This document shows, piece by piece, positions 9,766 through 21,376 of a DNA stretch of 64,000 bases (position 1 is its first letter; every line of letters begins with the position of its first letter). The notes under the pieces are model-generated. The model was given only the letters and a program-made list of their open reading frames with translations, was not told the origin of the DNA and made no database searches. This DNA is from Rhyzopertha dominica. Taxonomy: Eukaryota > Arthropoda > Insecta > Coleoptera > Bostrichidae. The position numbers and the translations under genes were made by a program. The DNA is taken from contig QCXZ01000137.1 of the NCBI GenBank assembly GCA_025024175.1, positions 20,646,001-20,710,000 of the forward strand, in the 5' to 3' direction.

Positions 9766-12110
9766 ATCGGGCAGAAATGTAAACTATGCAACCCGTATTA
9801 CTAGCGGGACATAGGACGTAAGAGGGTAGCGGATAGGTTGAAATCACGCAAAGATCGTACGAGCAGCAGACGGGCTAAACTAATATTCGGAAAATTGCTG
9901 ACTATAGTGTGTGCATAAAAAAGTAAGAATGATATTAGTAACTTACTATGATATTATACCAAGTTATTCAAAATATGGAATAACCCATTTATTTCTGTAA
10001 ATATGAACTATATAACATTTCATTCTAACTGCATGTCGACTATGATTTCTGAAGAAACTTTTATAATAATTTTCCTTCCGCCTACCCATTGCTTCGGCAG
10101 ACAGTAAATTAATGTGAAAGAGCTTTTAACATTGAACTTGTCACGTGTATTTAGACATACAGTCTTAGAAATCCAGTCATATCGGAATAGATCGTATACC
10201 GCTCGATCATTCCCGACAGGTTTGTATCTTAGCCTCACTGTTCACTGGATACCACGCGACGGACCTGGTGGGGATGGGCATTCGCTTTCCGCTCTCGTGA
10301 CGGACTCGTGTGAAACGGTTTGCGGTTTTAGATTTTTTGAATGTTTTTACTCATTTATCGTGCTCATGTTTTTGGTAGTGTACAAAGAAATATGCAGCTA
10401 CAACGTGGAGTTGTTTTTTCGTCTATGTGCCTTAGTTTACGAGAAATAGCTCGCCAAAAATACGCATTTTTAGGCAAAATATAACAACAAATATTTACAT
10501 TACCGTACCGAATTCAGAAAAAACTCGAACTCTACGTTGTAGCTACATCTTTTGTCATTGCTATGTCGAAATTTCACTTCGAAAAAGTTTCGAATAACTG
10601 GGTAAAATGTAAAACGGTAGGTGCTTAAAATGCCCCGCTTGGCTCTAGGTAAACGCCCCTCTTAAAAGAAGCCATCGTTCACTTAAAAATCAGTTTTTCT
10701 TTGATATCGTGGGAAAAAGTGCAATAGATCTGTAACTGCTTATTAAAGTTTTAAAACTCTTCTTAAAAATCGGTTTATTAATACGCGGGTTGTTAGTAAT
10801 CATAACCAATGTACATTTACTATTTCCAGATTATGCATTCACAGACATTCTAGTGATAAAACGTCTCTCTGGGTGGAATGACAAAAAAAAACTTGAAAGT
10901 TTTAAGTACATCACATCGTATCGTATAGGTAACTCTCATTTGTTACATGTACTAAATCCTTTGGATCCTAATCTGAAGTTTAAATGAATGATTCAGGCGA
11001 ACCATAGTAGTTATAGTTGCTGGCAGTAAAATAATATTATATTAAAGTGATTAAACGCAATCTAATTTAAATTAACATAATAGCTAATTGAAACTTCATT
11101 GGGCTAGTCCAATCAAGTTCAATTATTGTCGGGTCTCACCTAAAGAAGTAGTAACACCCCGCTATTGTATCAGTCGTTGTAACCCTGTTAACGTGGACTG
11201 ACATTAAAACAGCCAGTGAAATAGCATATTTTAAAGATAGATAATATTACTTAAGAGTTATTTTACGGCAGCTAAACGGTATGCGTAAATATGTAAGTGT
11301 TTATTGTGTTGTCGAACATATTTTTTGTAGGAAACAAGACGCCTATTCTGATTTTACCTAGTACCCAATTTAAATATTTCAAGCTATGTACCTATAAAGA
11401 TATCTGTTTCATAGTTTCTCGAGGACTGATTTTAAAAGAGAATAAATAAATGGCTTCATTTTTGTCAAAATAAAACAAGGTTGATATTAAAATATAATAA
11501 AAATTTTTTTAACAGTTTAGCTTTGTTACTTTGTTTAAAACTAAGCAAATTACACCCGAATGAAATTTAAATAAACGCGCCCTGAATATCGGAATAAAAT
11601 AAATAATGAAATTTTAATCGGTTCAGTGAAACAGGAATTACATTGTTTACAGAAATTATATGAAATGCAACTGCCAATAGGCATTTATGGACTCATTAAA
11701 AATAATTTTTAATTAATCTAAGCCACGGCTATTCTGACAAATACTGAACTCGTTGGCTGAATGCCGGTTTCCTGCAATTCGGCGTTTACGATGTAGCTGG
11801 AAATCTAATACTCGGCCCGACAGGGGTTCGGATTTGCTCCAATAATACAATGATTGAATGAACAATGCTAGTCCATTAATAATTCTTGTGGACAAGCAAC
11901 GTGCTTGCAGATTTCAATTACCTACCGTTGTCTATTAATAACAATAATCGGCATTGTTTTCGCCAACAGTTAATTTAGCGTTTCGTTGTAATAGTCCCAT
12001 ATCCATTTACATGCCTTTCACGACTAAGTAATCACGTCACCATAATTACTGCCGTAAACAATAATTATCAATAATACCGTACTATATGCTTATTTATAAT
12101 CACAAAAGGA
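9766..12110. other. Gene-free interval with one inverted repeat
   Basis: No domain was recognised in the frames here (longest 111 codons at 10114-10449). The only structure noted is the inverted repeat at 10394-10546. Confidence 0.5.
10394..10546. repeat. Inverted repeat with about 28-bp arms
   Basis: Arms 10394-10420 and 10517-10546 share GCTACAACGT, AGAGTT-like and GTTTTTTC blocks with two substitutions and a short indel, around a loop of about 96 bases. It may be a small foldback MITE or a transcribed hairpin. Confidence 0.6.
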
Positions 12111-12632
12111 GTGTCCGGAATAAAAAGTTATCCAATATTAATATATACGTCCGTTCACGCTGAGTGAACATCTGATGTATATAAGCGCACAAAGCGCTTT
12201 GTGATTTCAAAATCAGCGCGGAGTGTGCCTGGAAACGCCTATTTTAATGAAGATTGACGTTTCAACAACGCCTTTGTGTTGGACTGCCTCGAAAGAAATT
12301 AAATTCCACCTTACTTCAACCACACTTTAATATATTTACCATCAATTTAAAGTTATATGGTTGTGGATAGCAACGGAATATATTAGAGATTACAAGCTTA
12401 ATACGGAAGTATGGCTGCGTTTAGGCGTGTAATTGAACATGTATCTAAAAATATGATCAATCAAATTAACAGTGAAATTTTACCTTTATCAGGAAACGCT
12501 TGAAAGACTGCAGCTTGTTAAGTTTTTGACAAAAAGCGCAGACACATCGAATTTTTGTTTGTAATTGCATACTTTCTCACTAACAGGCAATATTTTCCAA
12601 ACAATTATTTGCCAGCTCTGACGTTATTTGAT

Positions 12633-12830
12633 GTGTAAATATGTGTAGAGGGGGCGAAGTAAATGAATTTTGGTATTTTGGAACATCAATCACGTTGGCG
12701 TGGCTCTTGCCCGATTGATACACTTCCACTCGACAGTGCTCTGCGATGCTTTAAGATTTTACAGGAAATTGCCAGATTTGAACAAGCATTCGTTCCTTCT
12801 CACGCTTACTCACTCCGGTACAAAGAAAAG
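12633..12830 (+). repeat. Interspersed repeat, copy 1 (other copy 59240-59420)
   Basis: The segment shares blocks such as GGAACATCAA, ATACACTTCCA, TCGACAG and ATTTTACAGG in the same order with the reverse complement of 59240-59420. It lies just upstream of a Tc1/mariner-type transposase relic, so it may be the 5' part of that transposon. Small frames in it are not genes. Confidence 0.7.
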
Positions 12831-12899
12831 AATTTTTGGGAACGCAAAAGTATACAAAGGAAAGAACAAAACGTTTTGACAAGAAGAATTAATTAATTT

Positions 12900-13520
12900 T
12901 ATATATTAGAACATCGTACGCATTCTATTGCCGATGTCAGTAAAATTTTAAAAGAATCAATAAAAACAATTCGTCTAACGCTACATAAGTACGAATATCA
13001 TATCCATAAAGTATTGCCTGTTCAAAAGCTGCCAAAATTCCAAAAAAACACGCATAGTAAGTAGCTTTTTGTCATGAAATGCTGCGACGAGAGCGCAGAT
13101 TTTATGGAGTGATGAAGCGACGTTTACAACAGCGGGAATCTATAATCGAAGAAACGCTCATTATATGGGCATCTGAAAATTATCGTGAAATTGCTGAAAT
13201 TCGATTTATGTTTGGTGTGATATAATCAAGAAAAAAATTACTGTGCCCAATTTTTGACAAGGATCCTTTAAATGGGGAACGCCACTTACACTCCTCCAAA
13301 ATGAAATTGAGGTTTTGTTAGAGAACATACCATCAGTTGAAAAATACGGCAACAGAAATAATCGTTGTAACTTACGGATTGGAAAAGATGGGGATACTAA
13401 ATAGGCCGCCAATAGCAGAGATTTATCAGTTTTAGATTCCTTTCTAGGGGGTTATTAAAAAACGTTATTTACAGCGAAAAAAGTCTAACTATAGACGACC
13501 TAAAGATGAAAATAACTAAC
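12900..13520 (+). pseudogene. Tc1/mariner-superfamily transposase, degraded
   Basis: Frame-shifted and stop-riddled sequence still shows the order of an insect DDE transposase. There is an HTH segment (ILEHRTHSIADVSKILKES), then ILWSDEATFTTAGIYNRRN containing the first catalytic Asp, then SIYVWCDIIKKK, then LLQNEIEVLLENIPSV, then RIGKDG and finally SRDLSVLDSFLGGY, the degraded SPDLSPLDFFLWGY motif with the third acidic position. The stretch with the second Asp (the QHDGAPPH-type motif) is missing between ENIPSV and RIGKDG. At least five stops interrupt it. Candidate left end near 12114 (GTCCGGAATAAAAAGTTATC); no matching right TIR could be fixed. Confidence 0.82.
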
Positions 13521-13751
13521 TGGAATGCTTTAAACGAAAAAATCCCATACACTATAAAACTTTAGTTAATATTACTATACTGCTATGTTAAAATAAACCT
13601 TTTCTACTTCACTTTGAACCATTGTTTTAAAAACAAAATTGAAATTTCAGAGATTTAACGATGATATATGACAATTATTTATTTGTTTGTTTTTACCAAG
13701 TATCCAAATCAGGAGGAAAGCGACTTTTATTTTATGGAATCTTATATAGGG

Positions 13752-14035
13752 TGCGAGAATTACAGTGTGGATGACACCATGCCATTTAGTGGCAATACGG
13801 CATCATCCACTCGTCTCTGTTAAGAACAAATCTCAACGGCAGCCTACTATGTTGTGGTCGTTTAAAAGCCGGCAGACGTTCTCCAACGACGATTTCTGCA
13901 ACGAATGCAATTCTCAAGCATAATAATTATGTCTATGTCATGTCGCCTGCGTCAAAACAATCTGTGAACAACACGGTATAGATCTGCCGCATTGCTACTA
14001 GATGGCATGGTGTCATCCATACTGTAATTCTCGCA
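13752..14035. mobile_element. MITE with 51-bp terminal inverted repeats
   Basis: The element is 284 bp, starting TGCGAGAATTACAG and ending in its inverse. Arms 13752-13802 and 13985-14035 differ at 4 of 51 positions. No coding capacity. No target duplication is apparent next to these ends, so the superfamily is left open. Confidence 0.88.
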
Positions 14036-15089
14036 TTCACATCTTCTACTTTGGCGTATATAAGGGAAGCCAGATTTATAGCGTGTTGTCTGCGTTAGAT
14101 CTATAGCTGTGCTGAGGAGGCTTGATAAGCCGAATTTCGATTTTGCTATATTAATATTTATTTTTATAAATACATATTCTTATAGCTTGTAAAAAGTTCT
14201 ACATCATTAATTTGAAAAGTTTCTTTCTACAAAAAGATAATGGATCGTAAAATCCGAAAAGTCTCAAATGTGAATACTTTGAACGAAACAGTATCTTTCC
14301 GCGTAAATAACAGCGAATGCAATTCTACGTAACGACTCCTAATCTGCACTTGTTTTGAAAACAAGGCCGGATGATCGTCTCTGGGGGGTACCAAATCGAT
14401 ACTTCAAAATTGGGTGTGTTCCTGCTAGCGTGTTGCTTTGTATCTTCCGCAGCAGTAGACTTTTCAGACGTGACTTATAACCTTAGCACGGTGGGGAAGT
14501 AATAAAAAAGAAAAACCGAACAGCAATAAATTGCTGCAACAACTCGGCTATCACCTCCACGGTACGCATATTAGGCGCGGGACAATTTATTTTCTAACAA
14601 CTTTGGAAAAAGCCTGCCAGGTTGTAACTTTCTCTGTGGACACGACCAGCAGTGGCGTACTGACAAAAGAACGAAATGAGACTGCAACTGTATGGGCTAA
14701 ATCTGAGGAAGTCGGGCAAAAAACCTTCCTTCCGACATTCGATACCTAGACGTTCTCCGTGTTGGTGGCCACTAGACGTTTTGACACCCATTTCGATGTC
14801 CTCCTCAGAAGTAACTCTGAAGCCGGCGACGTGGGAATCGGACCGAAAAACTACAAATTATTCACAACAGTCATGGAAGCCTTCTTTATTGCTTAAGTTA
14901 TTAACGAAAGACTGAATAAAGCTTATAACACATAGCTCCATACTTTTTCGCTAGCGCTATAGCAATTTTTTAAGGTAATGCAACATTGCTTAACTACATA
15001 AAGTCAAAACGAGGATAGCGCAAATTGCACAACTAAGTGTTATACAGGCCTTATAGAAAGATATCCACAGGGACATTTTTATATACTTT
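14036..15089. other. Gene-free interval
   Basis: Only short overlapping frames at 14531-14915 without domains. A 17-base palindrome (CTTGTTTTGAAAACAAG) occurs at about 14348. Confidence 0.5.
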
Positions 15090-15388
15090 AAGTACCAATA
15101 CGTTGAATCGTTTCAAAGGTGCATTCATTGTGAAACATTCTGTATCAATTAGGTAGCTTGGAAACAAGCTGACTTAACGTGATTTATCCATTAACCCTGA
15201 CGATCGTTTAGATCTAACGGTTATAGTCAAAGAGATAACAGGAGATAACAAAATTCTACACGCTGTTATCTCTTTGACAATGACCGTTAGGTCGAAACGA
15301 TCGTCATAGTTATCTGATTCGTCGAGTGAGACAAAGCGCCTACGTTCAATCAGCTTGTTTTCAAACTACCTAATTGAAGTACCAATAC
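15090..15388. mobile_element. Palindromic non-autonomous element, 231-bp hairpin with nearby 12-bp direct repeats
   Basis: Inverted arms start CAATTAGGTAG at 15146 and end CTACCTAATTG at 15376. Inner blocks pair as well, including GACGATCGTTT with its inverse and GTCAAAGAGATAACAG with its inverse around a loop at about 15242-15262. A 12-bp direct repeat AAGTACCAATAC occurs at 15090-15101 and again at 15377-15388. The right copy abuts the palindrome but the left one is 44 bp away, so it may be a target duplication of a slightly larger element or a coincidence. Confidence 0.75.
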
Positions 15389-16239
15389 CTTCGAAATTAT
15401 ACCGTATACTGATGGATTTTTGCAATTTAACAAAAGTAGACAGAGATACCTAATGGGCTACTTGCGTTCCCATATAGTGGTGTAATTTTGAAGAAAAAAG
15501 AAGGCTAAAGTTTTTGTGGTGAACATCCCTTTAAGAATATGTATAATACTACTACAATAAACCAATTACGGAGACCTGTTATAAAGCAAGCTGCTTTAGA
15601 AGAATGTATTTGCCTAGTAGTAGTAAGAAAATTATCGAAGGTTACTATACTCGGAGAATTGGTATACTGAAGTAATCAGGGCATTCAAGCCATCAATTTC
15701 TGTTACTAAATGATGACGGTTTTGAGCACTGTGACGATTTTCGTGCCATTAAACGACCACTGGAAATGACATTTGTCATTGCGAGCCACGTGCATTGGAA
15801 ATGAGCGGTTATATCTACTACTGAAACATACAGTAGTGTTCTAGTAAAATTCCTAACTAAAGTTACTTTAGCATGCTTTCATGCTTAAAATACGACGTGT
15901 TATGCGAAATTCTTGGCACGGTTGCTTAACTGCTACACACCCTAAGAGAACGAAACTGCGAATGTAACTCCACATTGCTTATGCACAACTTAGTGTTTTC
16001 AATAGTGCATGTTCGACATGCAAATGATAATGTTTACTTTTATAATGTCAAGGTTGGTGAGCCCATGATGTGTTCCTTCATTCAACAGATATGTTTGGCA
16101 GAAAAGCACGAACACGAAACGGGTCTAAATGTTGTCGAAAATTACTGGTTTGGATCCTGAGGTTCATTATCTGATGAACTTTGTTTAATATAGCGATAGA
16201 ATCTATAGTTAACGAAGTCCGTAGCGGCAGGTAATTTTG
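15389..16239. other. Gene-free interval
   Basis: No domain, repeat or RNA gene recognised. Confidence 0.5.
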
Positions 16240-16434
16240 GGATAGTTGGCCATGATCGTGACGATTTCTTCTTCTCTGACGTTTCGCGGACTACTGCGAT
16301 GAGCACTTTCACAACTGAGTTCAGCGTTGACGCAATTGTATCCGTACAAAACAAAAACACTCAGCTTTGAAGATAATCACCACAACAGTGGGCGAAACGG
16401 CAACCAAGAAGAAATAGCCACGACCACGTCCAAG
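16240..16434. mobile_element. Penelope-like terminal repeat, inverted pair
   Basis: The left half has GACGATTTCTTCTTC, CTGACGTTTCGC and CGATGAGCACTTTCA in order. This matches the copy at 19045 and the pattern of Penelope-like (PLE) terminal repeats, where GAAACGTC is the hammerhead-related box. The right half (16380-16434) repeats the first part in opposite orientation (GTGGGCGAAACGGCAACC, AAGAAGAAATAGCCACGACC). PLE terminal repeats are known to occur in inverted arrangement. No coding sequence lies between them. Confidence 0.65.
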
Positions 16435-16904
16435 TAATTCCGAATAACGTTTTCCTCCGGGGCAGTTTCCATTTGTTAAATTTTTGTCCTCCAGATATAT
16501 TTAGTATGCAAAACTGCTTCAGCATACCAGAAATTAGTTTTCTTGCTTTTTATTTTTTGTGTAGATCTCACAACATCACAATGTACTTGGCAACTGGTTT
16601 ACAAATTGTTTATTTTTCCCAATTTATAAAATTTGTAACACGCAATTGTTAGGTTGTATACTGGGTACCCTCTCACTCGAGGGTTATACGGCTAGAGGGT
16701 TATAAATGGCGAAATTACATATTTTATTTACAGTCATTACAAAATCCATTTTACTAGATGTTTAATCACATTTCCTCATGAATGAATGTCAGTTTATCTT
16801 TATTTTTGGACAAATGCAATCTCTACTTACAAAATGGCCCTTACCACTTTAACGCAAATATAGTCACTGTAAGCGAAATAACTTTGTGTTGCAAGGACAG
16901 TGAC

Positions 16905-17346
16905 TAGGCATGGGCAAAAAATCGATATACCGATTCGAATAGATTTTTTTGCGAATCAATTTGTCCATTCAGAGAATAGATCGAATCGAAACATCGACCT
17001 GAATCGAACGATCGATTCGAATCCAAACTTAAAAAATTTATTTCAATCGCAGCATCGCATCGAATTAAAATGTGGAATTGAATTCATACTAAATAAAAAT
17101 CAAGTTAAATAAAAAAGTCGGGTGCAATGTAAATTCCAATTTTAATCAAATTTCGTGCAAATTATGTCAATTGACGTATTATAAAANCATAACTGCATGC
17201 GATTCATCAAATTCGAATCGAATCGATTCAGCCGATTAGACTCTTTCCAAATCCATTTCGAATCGGTGTTTACATTAATCGATGAAAATAGGTTTTTTTT
17301 ATTGAATCGATTATCGATTCGCCACCTTCTGAATCGCACAGGGCTA
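16905..17346. mobile_element. hAT-like MITE
   Basis: The element is 442 bp with TAGGCATGGGC at the left end and GCACAGGGCTA at the right, imperfect inverses of the TAGGGNTGGGC-type hAT terminus. Flanking octamers ACAGTGAC (16897-16904) and GCAGTGAC (17347-17354) fit an 8-bp hAT duplication with one change. Subterminal regions are full of ATTCGAATCG and AATCGATTCG words on both sides. No coding capacity. Confidence 0.78.
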
Positions 17347-17354
17347 GCAGTGAC

Positions 17355-19044
17355 ATCGTTTTACGTACAGTATGTAGATTTAGAGAAATGTAAAATTCAA
17401 TAAAAATGGAATAGGTACTCATCCGAACAAAAAAGCAAAAATAAAGACTCCTTAAAAGGGCTGTTAAATCTCTACAAAATATAGTGACTACCACTCAGCA
17501 GTTTGTGCATTAAAATGAATAGGTTAAAATGAATTAAATGGATACCAATAATACAACCTGAACCTATAAAATGACACTGTAGTTTTAGTACAGTTCTGTT
17601 CCATGGAAAATATAAACACTCAATTGTGGCTACGCTGAAAGTACTATAACTTTTCCATTTTCGGTAATTGCATAGATAAAGACGGTTTTTTGTTTGTTAT
17701 AAGATACTGATTCCATGACGCAGTAATTGACTGCAAGCAAGGTATGTTCTATTTGGTGCTCCACGAGCCAAAATTGACCATAAATAAGTTACATTTGCCG
17801 GTACACTCGTCTGTTGTTCAATCAACATTTTAATAACCGGGGCTACAAGCCCATGTCGATGAATTCTGCATCCGAAATGCTGCAACACATATTGACGTGC
17901 AAAACAAGGACACGCGAATCGCCTGCGTATTTATTGCATANTGCGCCGACCGATAAACAAAATTCTGCATCGTCCTCGACGCCAATGGTGCGGCCACTAT
18001 TAGCAATGGCAGGCGTTAAATCATGTATGTGCGGTAGCCTGTATATCGTAGTGCCGCGGGCGCATCCGCCATTTATTTACGGTTATTTTACAACACCTCA
18101 GCGGAACACGGCGCCAACGTGTGTGCACATAATAGTACGATGTACAACGGTAACTTTCTAACCGTTCGCTCTACTTGACAGCCATCTTTATAAACTTTTA
18201 ACAAACGCTGCCTGGTAAAATTAACGTGTTACATTAAATGAATACTGCATCAGGCATTTCCAGCAAACGATATTGTTGTTGTTATAGCCAAAATGTGAAC
18301 ACAGCTAGTAAATAAGAGCAACTCCATAATAGAGAAACTTTTAAAGACTTCTACTGTCCTTTTCTGGTCGTAGTTTTGCCCTATTAGGTTTGCTATAGAG
18401 GTTCACAAAATGCAACAACGTGCTTAGTTTATGAAAAATACGAACAACAATTATCTACCCTGACTTTGTTGTTGTTATGTAGCCCCACCGCTTGTTAAAC
18501 TCTTCCAAGATACTAAGTGGATTCCTCTTGGAAAGTGGGTACAATGTAAATGAATGTAAAAATAAAACGCCAACACAATTTACCAGTTTATTGTGAATTC
18601 AAGAGATTGAACCGGCTATAAAACAGTAAAGCAACAAGAAACATTGGTCAATTTCCACTATTTTGTGAGTACTTCATAAAAAAAAACTACGTCACTGCGT
18701 TCTTTACTAGTCATATATTCAAGGTACGTAATTCCTTCTAACATAAAGCAACATTTAATCAAATACTATAGATAGTTTTTCAATAAGTATAGTCTTCTAC
18801 TCCATTCGAAATAAAACAATTATGTCATATAAGTCTGCCAAGCAAATCAGTCAAGTTACACCAAAAGGGACAACATTCATGAAATGTAGAAGGCGCGTTC
18901 CGAAGGCTAAAAGGCATCTTATTAAAAACCCAGTGCCCGTCGGGGGTTGAAACACGTTTTTTTTGCTCATCCATATCAATTAAATGACATGGAGATCTTA
19001 CGTCAAATGAAGTAAATAAATTAGCACTGCTAGATTATTCAGAG
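17355..19044. other. Gene-free interval
   Basis: A 115-codon frame at 17814-18161 contains an N and shows no domain. About 17990-18140 is relatively GC-rich. No repeat or RNA gene recognised. Confidence 0.5.
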
Positions 19045-19268
19045 TTAGTTGGCCGTGGTTGTGGCGATTTCATCTTCGCTGACGTTTCGCCCACTGCTGT
19101 CATGAGCATCTTCAGAGCCGAGTTTATCGTGGACGTAATTGTCTCAGAGTGAACACAAACTGACTATCGGGCGTCCTCGGCTGGATGCTTACGTGGTCGA
19201 ATGGGGTTGACGAAACCGCTTTGTTGGTCCGCGTCCGCCGCTGGATCCCTGATTGGACTCCAATCGTG
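19045..19268 (-). mobile_element. Penelope-like element 3' end
   Basis: On the minus strand the segment carries a frame reading LHDWSPIRDPAADADQQSG, typical of the region after PLE GIY-YIG domains. It then runs through a GATGCTCATGACAG ... GGGCGAAACGTCAGC block shared with 16240-16434. The core is a decayed PLE hammerhead: CTCATGA in place of CTGATGA, and GAAACGTC intact. Its upper edge abuts a gypsy RT fragment, so one element is inserted in or recombined with the other. Confidence 0.65.
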
Positions 19269-19269
19269 A

Positions 19270-19442
19270 AGCCTTGCCTTATTCACTAAATAAGTTATCT
19301 AAAATTGGTAGAGGGTAGTAATCTCGTTTTGTTATAGCATTCAAGACTCGATAGTCAGTCGGTAAGTCCTTAACGATTAAAGAAATGCAACGGGTGCAAA
19401 CCACGGAGAATCACAAGGGTTCATAACTTTTGATTCTAATAA
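19270..19442 (-). pseudogene. Ty3/gypsy reverse transcriptase fragment
   Basis: Minus-strand translation gives LESKVMNPCDSPWFAPVAFL and, after one frame shift, TDYRVLNAITKRDYYPLPIL then DNLFSE. These are the N-terminal RT motifs of gypsy elements (SPW.APV.LV, DYR.LN..T..D.YPLP). The catalytic YxDD is beyond the break at about 19270. At least two stops and one shift show that it is dead. Confidence 0.85.
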
Positions 19443-21246
19443 CCAATTTATTTTATTTCCGTTTGTGACCTATATTATGGTTCCGCAATAGGAGCTATGT
19501 TTTCGGGCACTACTTTATGTTTAACTTTTTTATTATTTAATAACTACTATAAAGTACTAAAAAGATATGCCAAAAAGAATCGTTTCCGAGATAAATCAAT
19601 NAGAAAGTGAGAGCGAAACATACGATATTAAATTGAAGATTAAATGAAATCATTTTTGGAGGATAATTGTTTTCCACAGTACAAATTACAGTAAATTTTA
19701 ATGTCGTTTCAAGTTTAGCGCTTGTACTCGCAGACAGTATTTCACCACATACCGAGATTTAATGCACAAAAAATAATAATTGTTATAACAAGCTGAAATT
19801 TTCATATTTTTTCTCACGGCGCAATTCTAATATTATATTACTGCTATGCACTGTGAAACTCGCACCTCCGTATTTTACACAACCAGACTGATGAGTGACA
19901 TATGACGACCTTTAATTAATTAAATTATATCAATCCAGTCGAAGGTCCTCGGTTCTAGTATTACAGACTAAATACAGCAATTTTTCAGGAGCGGTTAATT
20001 TAATTTGTAATGTTGCAAATAGTAGGGTAACAAACTAGTAGTGTTAAAATTTAGCGTTTTTCGGTACTAGTGTGCAAATAAAGCATTTAAATCAGATATT
20101 CAAAATTTATCAAACTAGAATCCCTTTAGTTCCATTAGCTACCAGGTAATCNAAATATGCTACAGAACCTTAATATTTCTGCCTGTTTACCTGTATATCC
20201 TTATATTTCGTATGTTTTTTACACGTTATACCATATGTACCTAAATTTGTCTGCAAAAACATCACTTCTTTTTCCTTCAAAAATGAGATCTTCTGTTACC
20301 TACTATTAAATCNAAACTCTTATTCAGACAATTAAGTTAAATAAAAACTTATAGTTACTTATGGCTAATATAGTGACTATTGTGGTATAGGTATTAAAAC
20401 CTGTGAATCAGGTCGATTCAATATAAAAAATGAATAGTAAAAGCTTTTTTTCTTGTCCCTTCTAACTGCATTCTTTTACGAGCGACATATAATAGTCCCC
20501 GTTTACAAACAGGACAACTTTCTAGCCAGGCACGGCATATACATAAGTCCTCCAACATGGCGATCACGTGTGTCTCGTAAATGACATCAAACGCCACTCA
20601 ATTTGCGTGGAATATTAACGAGCTGCCTCACGCATCCGCGAAAAGGCGACAAATCGGCGAATGTTGAAATGTCAATGCTGTAGAGCGAGATGCGGCGGAA
20701 AGGTTAGAAAATTAAATGTCATACTCCTCTGCTGCTATTGACGTGCGCGGCGTGTTAATGTTGCCGTCGAGGGCAGATGGCTCCCTTTGATGTGGCTCTT
20801 AATTACGTGTGTTTAATTTAAACATTTTTATATGCCTCGTAAATCAAACCGCTGCGGATGAAATAAATTTTAATGCGAGGGGATCAGATTTTATGGTTTG
20901 TTCGATGTCAGAATGTAACACGGCATCCTGATATCATCTGGTTCAGCACAACAAGAAAGCGTAAAGTATAGCACCCGTTAATTGCTTTTAAAATCATCCC
21001 AGAAAACTTCTGAAACAATATTATATCAATATATTATATCCTGCCTTCAACAGAATGTTAATCATCCTGAATAACATATGAAATCACTTGTTTGCGAATG
21101 CTATATCCACATTTCCAAAGAATTTTAAGGCTACATAGTTATCTCCCGTTTTTCTACGAAATTTTACCTATTTATTAAAAAATAATAAAAGTGTTTTTGG
21201 AATTAATTAGCTTGTTTTCAAAACCGGTTTATAATGTCTTGTAATT
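19443..21246. other. Gene-free interval with a candidate conserved block at about 20520-20900
   Basis: No frames of note. The 20520-20900 block is visibly richer in GC than its surroundings, contains homeodomain-like TTAATTA and GTTTAATTTAAAC words and lacks repeat signatures, which would fit regulatory DNA. This is inference. Confidence 0.4.
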
Positions 21247-21376
21247 GTAAATATGTGTTGTTGTGGAAGTCCTCCTTATCGGTGTTTGCAAAAGCCCAAA
21301 ATGTTGTTATCTTCGTGCAAGCTACCCGCTTTTGCAAACATCGACAAGGAGGACTTCCGCAACAGCACAAATTTAC
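21247..21376. repeat. Compact hairpin, 49-bp arms and 32-base loop
   Basis: Arms 21247-21295 and 21328-21376 match at 44 of 49 positions; blocks include GGAAGTCCTCCTT and GTTTGCAAAAGC. RNA from either strand would fold into one long stem. It may be a very short MITE, a miRNA-type precursor or a source of double-stranded RNA. Small frames crossing it are by-products of the repeat. Confidence 0.85.
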
